Shown: positions 1 through 6,379 of the stretch, piece by piece
Position numbering within the stretch: position 1 is the stretch's first letter
Layout: every line of letters begins with the position of its first letter
Notes under the pieces: model-generated
What the model was told of the DNA's origin: nothing
What the model saw: the letters and a program-made list of their open reading frames with translations, nothing else
Database searches by the model: none
Assembly: GCA_026986055.1 (NCBI GenBank)
Contig: JALSPH010000213.1
Coordinates: forward strand, 1 to 8,260
Source: Campylobacterales bacterium
GTDB lineage: Bacteria > Campylobacterota > Campylobacteria > Campylobacterales > Hydrogenimonadaceae
DNA length: 8,260 nucleotides
Direction: 5' to 3'
Position numbers and translations under genes: made by a program

Positions 1-23
1 TATTGCCGCGTTCTATCATTAAA

Positions 24-205
24 GAGCGAGAAACGGTTCTGAAGCAAAGCTCCAGAACCTACGCTAGCCGCTGTGGCACTAAAGCTTGCCCTTACGGGCA
101 GACGTACGCTTAGCGCACGGTTATGAGCGAGAAACGGTTCTGAAGCAATGCTCCAGAACCTACGCTAGCCGCTGTGGCACTAAAGCTTGCCCTTACGGGC
201 AGACG
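24..205. repeat. Tandem pair of 81-bp structured repeats
   Basis: Two copies, 24-104 and 125-205, match at 80 of 81 positions; the only difference is A48 versus T149. A 20-bp spacer (105-124) separates them, giving a 101-bp period. Each copy contains a hairpin with a 7-bp outer stem (35-41 with 53-59; 136-142 with 154-160) and an inner AGC/GCT stem closing a 3-nt loop. A second hairpin, TGCCC-TTAC-GGGCA, lies at 87-100 and 188-201. A weak GCC/GGC pairing lies between them (67-69 with 75-77). The single substitution falls in the apical loop, so the stems are unchanged. The 101-bp period is not a multiple of three, which argues against a coding repeat. It could be a dispersed intergenic repeat, a small mobile-element relic or a duplicated structured RNA. 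I do not recognise the family, and strand and function are unknown. Confidence 0.9.
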
Positions 206-331
206 CGGTTTTTGGCCGAGATTTTTTCGTCTCAAATCGCGAGTTTGACTCTCTTTCTACTGCCACTCCTTATTAAAGTAACATTTACTCCATGCCTAAA
301 TTATACGTTTACCTCTTTTTGCAAAGTGCAG

Positions 332-340
332 TGATATAAT
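332..340 (+). promoter_or_regulatory. Extended -10 promoter element for the solute-binding protein gene
   Basis: TGA-TATAAT at 332-340 is a perfect sigma-70 -10 hexamer (335-340) with the TG extension. No good -35 hexamer sits 17 bp upstream; TTGCAA at 319-324 is too close. Campylobacterota vegetative promoters commonly rely on an extended -10 with a T-rich upstream region, which fits the T-run at 316-320. Transcription would begin near 347, about 30 nt before the start codon. Confidence 0.65.
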
Positions 341-366
341 TTCATAAACGACGTTACCGTTATATT

Positions 367-372
367 AGGAGA
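367..372 (+). promoter_or_regulatory. Ribosome binding site that sets a TTG start
   Basis: AGGAGA lies at 367-372, about five bases before the TTG at 377-379. It supports TTG as the real start, because this is the codon that places the twin-arginine signal at the very N-terminus; no ATG is equally placed. Confidence 0.75.
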
Positions 373-376
373 TATT

Positions 377-1471
377 TTGAAACGAAGAGACTTTCTCATA
401 GGCGCGGGGGCGGCCGGTACCGCAGCTCTGCTTGGCGGTTGCACACGCGAGCAGATCGAGGGGAAAAAAGATTTCAACATAAATAGGCAGAGAAAAGTAA
501 AATTGAAAATAGCTACAAGTTGGCCGGCCCACTTTCCCATAATGGGAACGGGAGTGGAGCGTTTCGCGGAAATGGTAAATGGCATGAGCGGTGGATCGCT
601 GGAGATAAAGATATACCCAAAAAACATTCTGGTACCGGCTCTTGCCGTTTTTGACGCCACAAGCAGCGGACAGATCGACGGTTTCCACTCCGGGCCATAC
701 TACTGGAAAGGGAAAAACCCCGCTTTCGCCCTCTTTAGCGGTGCACCTTTGCGCATGACCGCCAACGAGCTCAGCTGCTGGATGAACTATGGAGACGGAT
801 ACGAGTTGTGGAGAGAGCTTTATGCAAAATACAACCTATATCCGTTCATCGGAGGAAATACGGGCGTTCAGATGGGAGGGTGGTTCAGAAAGCCCATAGA
901 GTCGCTCGAGGACCTAAAAGGGCTCAAGATGCGAATCCCCGGTCTTGGAGGGGAGGTATTCGCCAAACTTGGAGTAAATCCGATACTTCTTCCTGCAGGT
1001 GAAATCTATACGGCGCTCGAAAGAGGCACGATAGACGCTACGGAGTGGGTAGGACCGGCTCTTGACATAAAGATGGGCTTTTACAAGGTGGCCAAATACT
1101 ACTATACAGGGTGGCATGAACCCGGTTCCATTCTGGAGCTTACATTCAACAAAGCCCGTTTCGACAGACTGAGCGATGAGCATAAAGAGATCATACGTTA
1201 CGCATCGGAAGCTATGACATCGCAGATGTACCATGAGTTCATGGACAAAAATGCAAAAGCGCTCAAAGAGCTGAAATCGATGGATATCGAGATCCGCGAC
1301 TTTCCGCCTCAAATCATAGAAGCCGCAAAAAAAGCTTTGCTTGAAGTGGCAAATGAGCAGAGCAAAAAGAGTGAAGATTTCAAACGTGTTTTCGACTCTA
1401 TGGAGAGCTACTACTCCCTCATACGTCCCTGGAGCGATATCAGCGAAACGAAATTCTGCTCTATCAGATAA
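377..1471 (+). CDS. Tat-exported TRAP transporter solute-binding protein (DctP family, TakP-like)
   Basis: A 364-residue extracytoplasmic binding protein of the TRAP (DctP, PF03480) type, which delivers small carboxylates to a membrane DctQM pair. The N-terminus carries a twin-arginine motif, KRRDFL at residues 2-7, then a hydrophobic stretch ending in a lipobox-like L19-G20-G21-C22, so it is probably exported folded and lipid-anchored. The mature domain shows typical DctP signatures: KIATSWP near 44, R186 in the LKMRIPG segment (183-189; the family's carboxylate-binding arginine), and ATEWVGP at 221-227. Q165, R186 and E223-W224 sit where TakP-type 2-oxoacid binders place ligand and Na+ contacts; this is from family knowledge, not a computed alignment. 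A 2-oxoacid or similar organic acid is therefore likely but unproven. No dctQ or dctM gene is in the window, so it is an orphan here. The TTG start is supported by its ribosome binding site and by the signal sequence. Confidence 0.88.
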   Translation: MKRRDFLIGAGAAGTAALLGGCTREQIEGKKDFNINRQRKVKLKIATSWPAHFPIMGTGVERFAEMVNGMSGGSLEIKIYPKNILVPALAVFDATSSGQIDGFHSGPYYWKGKNPAFALFSGAPLRMTANELSCWMNYGDGYELWRELYAKYNLYPFIGGNTGVQMGGWFRKPIESLEDLKGLKMRIPGLGGEVFAKLGVNPILLPAGEIYTALERGTIDATEWVGPALDIKMGFYKVAKYYYTGWHEPGSILELTFNKARFDRLSDEHKEIIRYASEAMTSQMYHEFMDKNAKALKELKSMDIEIRDFPPQIIEAAKKALLEVANEQSKKSEDFKRVFDSMESYYSLIRPWSDISETKFCSIR

Positions 1472-1516
1472 GTTTTATCGAATAGAGATTACAATTTCGA
1501 CGAAAAAGCCGATAAT

Positions 1517-1522
1517 TATATT
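1517..1522 (+). promoter_or_regulatory. Possible -10 element for the cytochrome gene
   Basis: TATATT at 1517-1522 lies in the 77-bp gap before the cytochrome gene and would start transcription near 1529, just ahead of the AAGGAA ribosome binding site at 1538-1543. No -35 match or TG extension is evident, so the gene may equally be read through from the solute-binding protein gene. Confidence 0.25.
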
Positions 1523-1548
1523 AGCTACCAAACATTAAAGGAATATCG

Positions 1549-1995
1549 ATGAGCAAAACTTTTTCAATTCTCCTTGCATCTATGCTGGCTGTATCCTTTT
1601 CGGCAGCCGAAGTTTCAAAAAGCGACCTTGCATCAAATACGAGACTCAAAAATACGATGAGAAAGTTCGCTACCGGCCTAGACCAGATCCAAAAAGGGAT
1701 CATCTACAACAAACGAGAGAAGATCGAGATAGGTGTACGCGTGATAAGACAGGCGAAGAGAAACTTTTTCAAAAGGCACGGCGAGATACTGAAAAAGAAG
1801 TTGCCGGACGATCCGAAATTTGCCGCATACCTGGCCAAAAGCAGTGCTGAACGGATAAATAAATATATAAATATGATGAGCGACCAGATCAACACTTCAC
1901 ACGATTTCAGCAAAATCGCGGCAGCCTATACCGGTATATTCAACCAGTGCGTAGGATGCCACCAACATTTAAGAAAAAACTTCACGGAAGATTGA
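1549..1995 (+). CDS. Periplasmic class II (c'-type) cytochrome
   Basis: A 148-residue protein with a Sec signal peptide (about residues 1-20, ending FSAA before E21) and a single C-terminal haem-binding motif C134-V-G-C137-H138. One CXXCH close to the C-terminus after a long helical region is the hallmark of the class II cytochrome c'/c556 four-helix bundle, and the length fits. The region around RLKNTMRKF (32-40) corresponds to helix 1, where M37 might supply a sixth haem ligand as in c556-type members; if it does not, the haem would be five-coordinate as in NO-binding c'. The sequence alone does not decide this. The likely role is periplasmic electron transfer or NO/stress handling. The start has AAGGAA at 1538-1543, five bases upstream. 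It follows the solute-binding protein by 77 bp and converges with queC. Confidence 0.82.
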   Translation: MSKTFSILLASMLAVSFSAAEVSKSDLASNTRLKNTMRKFATGLDQIQKGIIYNKREKIEIGVRVIRQAKRNFFKRHGEILKKKLPDDPKFAAYLAKSSAERINKYINMMSDQINTSHDFSKIAAAYTGIFNQCVGCHQHLRKNFTED

Positions 1996-2029
1996 CCAAA
2001 GGCGCATAGAAAGGCCCCTTAAAGGCACC

Positions 2030-2698
2030 TCAAAAGTTACGATACTTCAGGGGGTCTTTCATAGAGGCCTTCTTGAAACCCTTCAGCCTCAGCCTGCAAC
2101 TGTCGCATACGCCACACGCCTCCTCCTCGTCACTGTAGCAGCTCCAGGTAAGCTCTAGCGGCACTCCATAATCTCTTGCGGTTTTTACGATATCCTCTTT
2201 TTTAAGATGAACCAGAGGAGTCTCTATCTTTATCTTCGTCTCCTCTTTGGTGCCTAAATTCAGAGCCCTCTCCATCGCAGCTATGAACTCTTCTCTACAG
2301 TCGGGATAGCCGCTGCTATCCTCCTCGACTACACCTATAAAAAGAGCTTCGGCACCCTCTTTTTCCGCAACTGCCGCCGCTATACTCAAAAATATTCCGT
2401 TTCTGAAAGGGACATACGTCACCGGCACCCCCTCTTCCAGACCGCCGGTAGGAACCTCTATGGCTCTGTCGGTCAGTGCCGAAGCGCCTATCGTTTCAAA
2501 GAAAGGGAGGTCAATGACGTACCTTTGGGATACTCCGAGCGCATCACATATCTCTTCAAACGCTTTTCTCTCCCTTTTTTGCGTTCTCTGCCTGTAGTCG
2601 AAGTGAAGAGCTACTATATCGTAGCCTCTATCTTTGGCTATATATGCAGCCGTGGTCGAATCCATACCGCCGCTTAGTATCACAACAGCCTTTTTCAT
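2030..2698 (-). CDS. queC: 7-cyano-7-deazaguanine (preQ0) synthase QueC
   Basis: A 222-residue cytoplasmic enzyme that converts 7-carboxy-7-deazaguanine to preQ0 using ATP and ammonia, a late step in making the queuosine tRNA precursor. The N-terminal PP-loop SGGMDS is at residues 9-14, FRNG at 98-101, and the substrate-region sequence DSSGYPDC at 127-134. The four zinc-binding cysteines are at C187, C195, C198 and C201. The length is normal for the family and no key residue is missing. The ATG start is well supported by GGAGG on the - strand (complement of 2705-2709), six bases upstream. No other queuosine gene is nearby. It is divergent from ybeY across 56 bp and converges with the cytochrome gene across 34 bp. 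Confidence 0.97.
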   Translation of the reverse strand: MKKAVVILSGGMDSTTAAYIAKDRGYDIVALHFDYRQRTQKRERKAFEEICDALGVSQRYVIDLPFFETIGASALTDRAIEVPTGGLEEGVPVTYVPFRNGIFLSIAAAVAEKEGAEALFIGVVEEDSSGYPDCREEFIAAMERALNLGTKEETKIKIETPLVHLKKEDIVKTARDYGVPLELTWSCYSDEEEACGVCDSCRLRLKGFKKASMKDPLKYRNF

Positions 2699-2722
2699 AC
2701 AAAACCTCCGTAATCGATGGCA

Positions 2723-2748
2723 GATTTTATCAAAGTTTCGATAAAATC
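2723..2748. promoter_or_regulatory. Symmetric divergent promoter/inverted repeat between queC and ybeY
   Basis: GATTTTATC at 2723-2731 and GATAAAATC at 2740-2748 are perfect 9-bp inverted repeats around an 8-bp centre. Each arm holds a TAAAAT hexamer facing outward: 2742-2747 on the + strand toward ybeY and the complement of 2724-2729 toward queC. These can serve as -10 elements, with starts near 2754 (+) and near 2717 (-). The symmetry could also be an operator. No clear -35 boxes are seen. Calling it a paired promoter is inference from position and sequence. Confidence 0.5.
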
Positions 2749-2754
2749 GCCCCT

Positions 2755-3177
2755 ATGATTGAAATAACCAATGAAACCGGATATCTGCCGAACAAAAATC
2801 TACTCGAACAGATAGCCCACTATCTTACCGACAAAGATGTGGAACTTCTGTTGACGGACAACGATACTATAAGGCGAATGAACCTTGAGCATAGAGGCAT
2901 AGACTCTCCTACGGATGTTCTGAGTTTTCCTCTCGAGAGTGTACCCTTCGCTCCGCTTGGAGAGATCGTAATAAGCGTAGAGTACGCCGCAGACAAAGCG
3001 AGCCAATACCAAAACTCGCTCGATGACGAGATTGCCCTTCTTTTCATACACGGACTTTTGCATCTACTCGGATACGACCATGAAACGGATAGCGGTCAGA
3101 TGCGTAAAAAAGAGGAGGAGGTGATAAGAGCTTTTTCGCTTCCTGATAGTCTCATAACACGTAATGAAGAGGAGTAG
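2755..3177 (+). CDS. ybeY: Endoribonuclease YbeY (rRNA maturation factor)
   Basis: A 140-residue metal-dependent single-strand endoribonuclease that acts in 16S rRNA 3'-end maturation and ribosome quality control. The zinc-binding signature HGLLHLLGYDH is complete at residues 99-109, with H99, H103 and H109 as ligands. The family motif TDVLSFP is at 53-59, preceded by R48, and GEIVIS is at 69-74. The ATG at 2755 gives the usual YbeY N-terminus. An in-frame ATG at 2644 would add 37 residues of non-family sequence, lie inside queC, and cross the promoter region, so it was not chosen. No Shine-Dalgarno sequence precedes 2755 (the bases are AAATCGCCCCT). The stop is followed two bases later by the antiporter gene, suggesting a two-gene operon. 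Confidence 0.95.
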   Translation: MIEITNETGYLPNKNLLEQIAHYLTDKDVELLLTDNDTIRRMNLEHRGIDSPTDVLSFPLESVPFAPLGEIVISVEYAADKASQYQNSLDDEIALLFIHGLLHLLGYDHETDSGQMRKKEEEVIRAFSLPDSLITRNEEE

Positions 3178-3179
3178 AT

Positions 3180-4112
3180 GTGGATTTTGTAATTTTCGTT
3201 ATAAGTATGGCAGCTCTTATATGGGGTGCCGAAGTGATCATAAAAGAGTCCGAACGGATCGCACTGCATTACAATATCAGCGAATTCATCATAGGCGCTA
3301 CGCTTGTGGCTCTTGGAACCAGCCTTCCGGAGATGGCGGCAAGCATTTCCGCAAGCTTCAAAGGGCAGAGCGAGATGGCCGTAGCCAACGTCATTGGTTC
3401 AAATATCATGAATATAGCCATGGTTTTGGGTCTAGTCTTTTTGATAGCCACCAAAATCGCTCCGGATAGAGACCTCTTCGGCAAAGATAGCGCATGGCTC
3501 CTTTTTCCAGTCATCATCTTCCCTCTAATGGTGATGGACGGATCGCTCTCGAGAGTTGACGGCTTTTTGCTTTTTGCGATGATGGGGGCTTACGTACTTT
3601 TTCTCATCCAATCCCATGGAGAAGAGGAGATAGCCGAAATAGACGAAGAGCTAAAAAAGGAGCCTTTCAGATGGGGCAGAACTCTTGGCTTTTTGGTAGC
3701 AGGCTTCGTTCTGGTAGTCGGTGGAGCCGATTTTGCAATCGAGAGTGCGGCAAATATAGCAAAAAGCTTCGGTATAAGCGAATGGATCATAGGCTTGCTG
3801 CTGATTGCATTCGGCACTAGCCTTCCTGAGCTTGTGGTCAGTATAAAAGCAGCCAGGAAAGGGAAAGCCGATATGAGCATAGGTAACATCATAGGCTCCA
3901 ATATGGCCAACACATCCGTTGTCCTCGGCTCAGCTGCCATGACCAAACCTCTTTCGATAAATCTTGCTACAAGTTCGTTCGATATACTACTGATGATAGG
4001 CGTAACGTTGATGCTGGTATTCATAACGGCAAACAGACTATACTCGAAAGCTTCAGGAGTTATGCTGCTGATACTGCTTGCGATATTTCTTCAAAACTCG
4101 TTTACGGCGTAA
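3180..4112 (+). CDS. CaCA-family sodium/calcium antiporter (YrbG-like)
   Basis: A 310-residue inner-membrane exchanger of the Ca2+:cation antiporter family, with two inverted halves and about ten hydrophobic helices. The alpha-1 repeat has GTSLPE at 46-51 and NVIGSN at 70-75. The alpha-2 repeat has GTSLPE at 212-217 and GNIIGSN at 235-241. E51 and E217 are the paired acidic residues that coordinate the transported ion in this family. A charged cytoplasmic-type loop at about 146-166 separates the halves. The start is GTG at 3180, with GAGGAG at 3169-3174 as ribosome binding site inside the end of ybeY; the ATG at 3178 is in another frame and stops after four codons. The exact ions (Na+, H+ or K+ against Ca2+) cannot be read from sequence. 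Confidence 0.93.
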   Translation: MDFVIFVISMAALIWGAEVIIKESERIALHYNISEFIIGATLVALGTSLPEMAASISASFKGQSEMAVANVIGSNIMNIAMVLGLVFLIATKIAPDRDLFGKDSAWLLFPVIIFPLMVMDGSLSRVDGFLLFAMMGAYVLFLIQSHGEEEIAEIDEELKKEPFRWGRTLGFLVAGFVLVVGGADFAIESAANIAKSFGISEWIIGLLLIAFGTSLPELVVSIKAARKGKADMSIGNIIGSNMANTSVVLGSAAMTKPLSINLATSSFDILLMIGVTLMLVFITANRLYSKASGVMLLILLAIFLQNSFTA

Positions 4113-4115
4113 CCG

Positions 4116-5912
4116 TCAGTTGTTCATATAGCCGTTGTCGACGAGCCAGTTGTATATCTCTTTGGCTATCGGGCCGGCAGATGAGCCGCCGTGGCCCCCA
4201 TGCTCTACAAGGATGGTCACTACAAACTTCGGTCTTCTGTATGGAGCGTATGTGGTGAGCCATGCATGGGAGCGGTGGTAATAAGCGAGCTCCGACTCCT
4301 TCATCCTCTTCTTCTCCTCCTGAGGGATACCAATAACTTGCGCCGTACCGGTCTTGCCTGCCACTTTTACTTTAACTCCTCTGAATGCCGCGTATGCGGT
4401 ACCTTTCGGATGGTTGCAAACTTCGTACATCGCCCTTTGGACAAGAGGCAGCACTCTCTTTTGACGAGGAGTAAGAACATCTTCGAGTTCCGGCTCGACC
4501 TTCTTATCCTTTAGTGAATATGCCAGATAGGGCCTTGGCAGCTTCCCTGTTGCCATCAGGGCAGTGAACCTTGCGATCTGCATAGGTGTTACCAGCAGAT
4601 ACCCCTGCCCGATCGAAGCGTTGAGCGTCTCTCCCATATACCAAGGCTGCCCATATTTGCTCATCTTCCAGACTTTGTCCGGAACCGCACCTATAAATTC
4701 GTTGGGAAGGTCTATGCCGCTTTTTTCCCCCAATCCCATACTCCTAAGATCGTGGGCAAGCTTGTCGATACCTACAAGCAAGCTCCCTTTGTAGAAGTAT
4801 ACGTCGCAACTCTCCCTTATAGCCTTTATCATATCTGTCTCTTCATGACCGGAGCTTTTCCAACATCTGAAGCGGTGTTTGCCAAGCTCGATAGAGCCGT
4901 TGCAGTAGAACTTGGTATAGGGAGATACCTTTTTCGAGTCTATAAAAGCCAAAGCGGCCCCCATCTTGATGACCGATCCGGGAGGATAGAGGCCGTGTAT
5001 AAGTTTGTTCGTGAACGGGTGCTGGAGATCTTCGATAAGCTTTTTCCACTCTTTACGGCTAATGCCGCTGACGAAATCGTTCGGGTTGTATGCGGGGTAA
5101 CTTCCGGCACTTATGATAGCACCGTCCGTACGCATGACTATAACGGCTCCGGCTTTGTGCTGACTCTCGAAAAGGTTGGAGATGAACTCCTGAAGCCTCA
5201 TATCAATATTTAGCCTAAGATCTCTCTCCTCTTTAGGAGGAACCGTCTCCAACACCCCTATCTGTTTGTTGAAAGCGCTTACCTTTATCTTTTTGTATCC
5301 GGGCTCTCCCTCCAAAAATCTGTTGTAGTACTTCTCCAGACCGCTCTTGCCCGTAATCATCGTCAGCTTCACGACATCGTCGGCAGCCATATCCTTTTCG
5401 TTCGCTTTTCCCACAAATCCGACGACATGGGCGGTCATAGAGCCGTACGGATAGTAACGTTTCGTCGTAGGCTTTATATGTATATGCTCTTTTCTCGAAA
5501 GAGCCGTGTAGTGCTGAAGCACCTTCTCATATGGAAGAAAAGGGATAACCACTATAGGTTCGTGTCTATACGGCGAATCTTTCCTTCTGTATCTTCTTTC
5601 CAGTTTACTGATATTCTGGTCCGGAAAACGGCTCACTATCTCACCAAGAGCGCGCTGAAGCTCGGCCGATCTCTTTTTGGAGCCAAGATGGGCGTCTATC
5701 AAAATCTTGAAGCCGATCTTGTTTATAGCAAGAGGCTTTCCGGCGATATCGAGTATCTCCCCCCTTACCGGAAGGATCCACTCCTTCTTCACTATGTTCT
5801 GCGTAGCGAGTGTCTCGTAATAGGTGTTGGACTTGACGGTGAGCTGGTATACCCTTACAAGCAGTATTGCCCAGACCAGCATGAAAAGAGCGACGACAAT
5901 TTTTACCTTCAA
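4116..5912 (-). CDS. mrdA: Penicillin-binding protein 2 (peptidoglycan transpeptidase MrdA)
   Basis: A 598-residue class B penicillin-binding protein that cross-links lateral-wall peptidoglycan in the elongasome with RodA. It has one N-terminal membrane anchor (about 4-22), a dimerisation/pedestal region containing LPVRGEILD at 47-55, and a C-terminal transpeptidase domain. The catalytic motifs are S313-V-I-K316 (SxxK), S368-C-D370 (SxN-type, here SCD, usual for PBP2) and K520-T-G-T523. The length matches the family. The start is TTG at 5912, overlapping the stop of the upstream membrane-protein gene as TTGA, a coupling arrangement like ATGA. GGGGG lies on the - strand about ten bases upstream. 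Starting at M11 instead would cut into the membrane anchor. It is the last gene of the - strand operon in the window and ends 3 bp from the convergent antiporter gene, with no terminator visible between. Confidence 0.96.
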   Translation of the reverse strand: MKVKIVVALFMLVWAILLVRVYQLTVKSNTYYETLATQNIVKKEWILPVRGEILDIAGKPLAINKIGFKILIDAHLGSKKRSAELQRALGEIVSRFPDQNISKLERRYRRKDSPYRHEPIVVIPFLPYEKVLQHYTALSRKEHIHIKPTTKRYYPYGSMTAHVVGFVGKANEKDMAADDVVKLTMITGKSGLEKYYNRFLEGEPGYKKIKVSAFNKQIGVLETVPPKEERDLRLNIDMRLQEFISNLFESQHKAGAVIVMRTDGAIISAGSYPAYNPNDFVSGISRKEWKKLIEDLQHPFTNKLIHGLYPPGSVIKMGAALAFIDSKKVSPYTKFYCNGSIELGKHRFRCWKSSGHEETDMIKAIRESCDVYFYKGSLLVGIDKLAHDLRSMGLGEKSGIDLPNEFIGAVPDKVWKMSKYGQPWYMGETLNASIGQGYLLVTPMQIARFTALMATGKLPRPYLAYSLKDKKVEPELEDVLTPRQKRVLPLVQRAMYEVCNHPKGTAYAAFRGVKVKVAGKTGTAQVIGIPQEEKKRMKESELAYYHRSHAWLTTYAPYRRPKFVVTILVEHGGHGGSSAGPIAKEIYNWLVDNGYMNN

Positions 5913-6379
5913 AAGAGTATTACCCCCAAAATATCGGCCGCAAAGTAGTAGAGCAAAATCGCACCCGGATCTATATACTTCTCATTCATCAAACTGCCGT
6001 AACCGGAAAGAAAGGCAAAATAGAGAAGATCGAACAGCACAACGCTCAATATCTTTACAAGAAGATCGATATGGAAGGTTTTAGTGATTTTCGCATCGAA
6101 AACGACGAACATAGCTATCATAACGCTCCAGATACCGTATAGGGGCAAACCCCATACAGACTCGAAAATCAAAGCATAAAGCATCCATAAGGCGGCCAAC
6201 GTATAATCTTTTTTTCTTACGGCATTTCGCCACTGCAGATAGACAAACCCTAGAAGCGGCGGCAGCAGCGGATACACCGTCTCCAAAGATGGGTAGATAA
6301 GTATAAAAAGAGCGAGAAAAAAGCGTGTCAGAGTCTTTTTATCAATGATATCTCGTTGCACACCGGAAAATATTTGCAT
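5909..6379 (-). CDS. Small polytopic membrane protein in the MreD position
   Basis: A 156-residue protein, mostly hydrophobic, with about five or six predicted membrane segments (roughly 18-36, 37-50, 59-76, 78-95, 106-124, 138-156). I do not recognise it from sequence alone. Its size, topology and position directly ahead of mrdA match MreD, the rod-shape membrane protein that usually sits between mreC and mrdA. The stretch ESVWGLPLYG (73-82) resembles the acidic-x3-G-x-x-L-G pattern of MreD (DLISGSTLG in E. coli), with E for D and one extra residue. This is a suggestion only. Its stop shares four bases with the mrdA start. The ATG at 6379 overlaps the acetyltransferase gene by 52 bp, with GGGCGGA about ten bases upstream; a GTG six codons further in is an alternative. 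Confidence 0.7.
   Translation of the reverse strand: MQIFSGVQRDIIDKKTLTRFFLALFILIYPSLETVYPLLPPLLGFVYLQWRNAVRKKDYTLAALWMLYALIFESVWGLPLYGIWSVMIAMFVVFDAKITKTFHIDLLVKILSVVLFDLLYFAFLSGYGSLMNEKYIDPGAILLYYFAADILGVILF

Larger units (their letters stand above)
206..376 (+). other. Intergenic leader region between repeats and solute-binding protein gene
   Basis: With the repeats, this makes a gene-free stretch of about 350 bp at the left end. The segment is T-rich, with runs near 209-213 and 223-228 and again at 316-320. It holds the extended -10 element and ribosome binding site of the downstream gene, listed separately. I see no tRNA, no convincing small ORF and no strong intrinsic terminator; the CGG/CCG pairing before the T-run at 223-228 is too weak to call. 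Confidence 0.6.

Noticed and set aside
1..19. Possible - strand gene start (ATG at 19) leaving the left edge
   Set aside because: Six codons only and no ribosome binding site.
2..22. Possible tail of a + strand gene ending IAAFYH-stop just before the repeat
   Set aside because: Only six codons are visible; a stop at this position is expected by chance, so it cannot be supported.
24..205. CRISPR array
   Set aside because: Only two units, each 81 bp with a 20-bp spacer and internal hairpins; repeat and spacer sizes are wrong and no cas genes are present.
319..324. TTGCAA as a -35 box for the solute-binding protein gene
   Set aside because: Only 10 bp from the -10 hexamer; a functional spacing is about 17 bp.
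86..334. Plus-strand open frame of 82 codons through the repeat region
   Set aside because: It crosses the second repeat copy in a frame different from the first, has no family resemblance, no ribosome binding site, and runs into the promoter region.
1996..2029. Bidirectional terminator between the cytochrome gene and queC
   Set aside because: The AGGCCCCTT/AAGGCACCT pairing has mismatches and almost no loop, and no T-run follows on either strand.
2644..2754. 37-residue N-terminal extension of YbeY
   Set aside because: It lies inside queC and the divergent promoter spacer, and YbeY proteins normally begin at MIEI-type sequence.
5427..5948. Plus-strand open frame of 173 codons opposite the 5' half of mrdA
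   Set aside because: Shadow of mrdA coding sequence, without motifs or a start signal.
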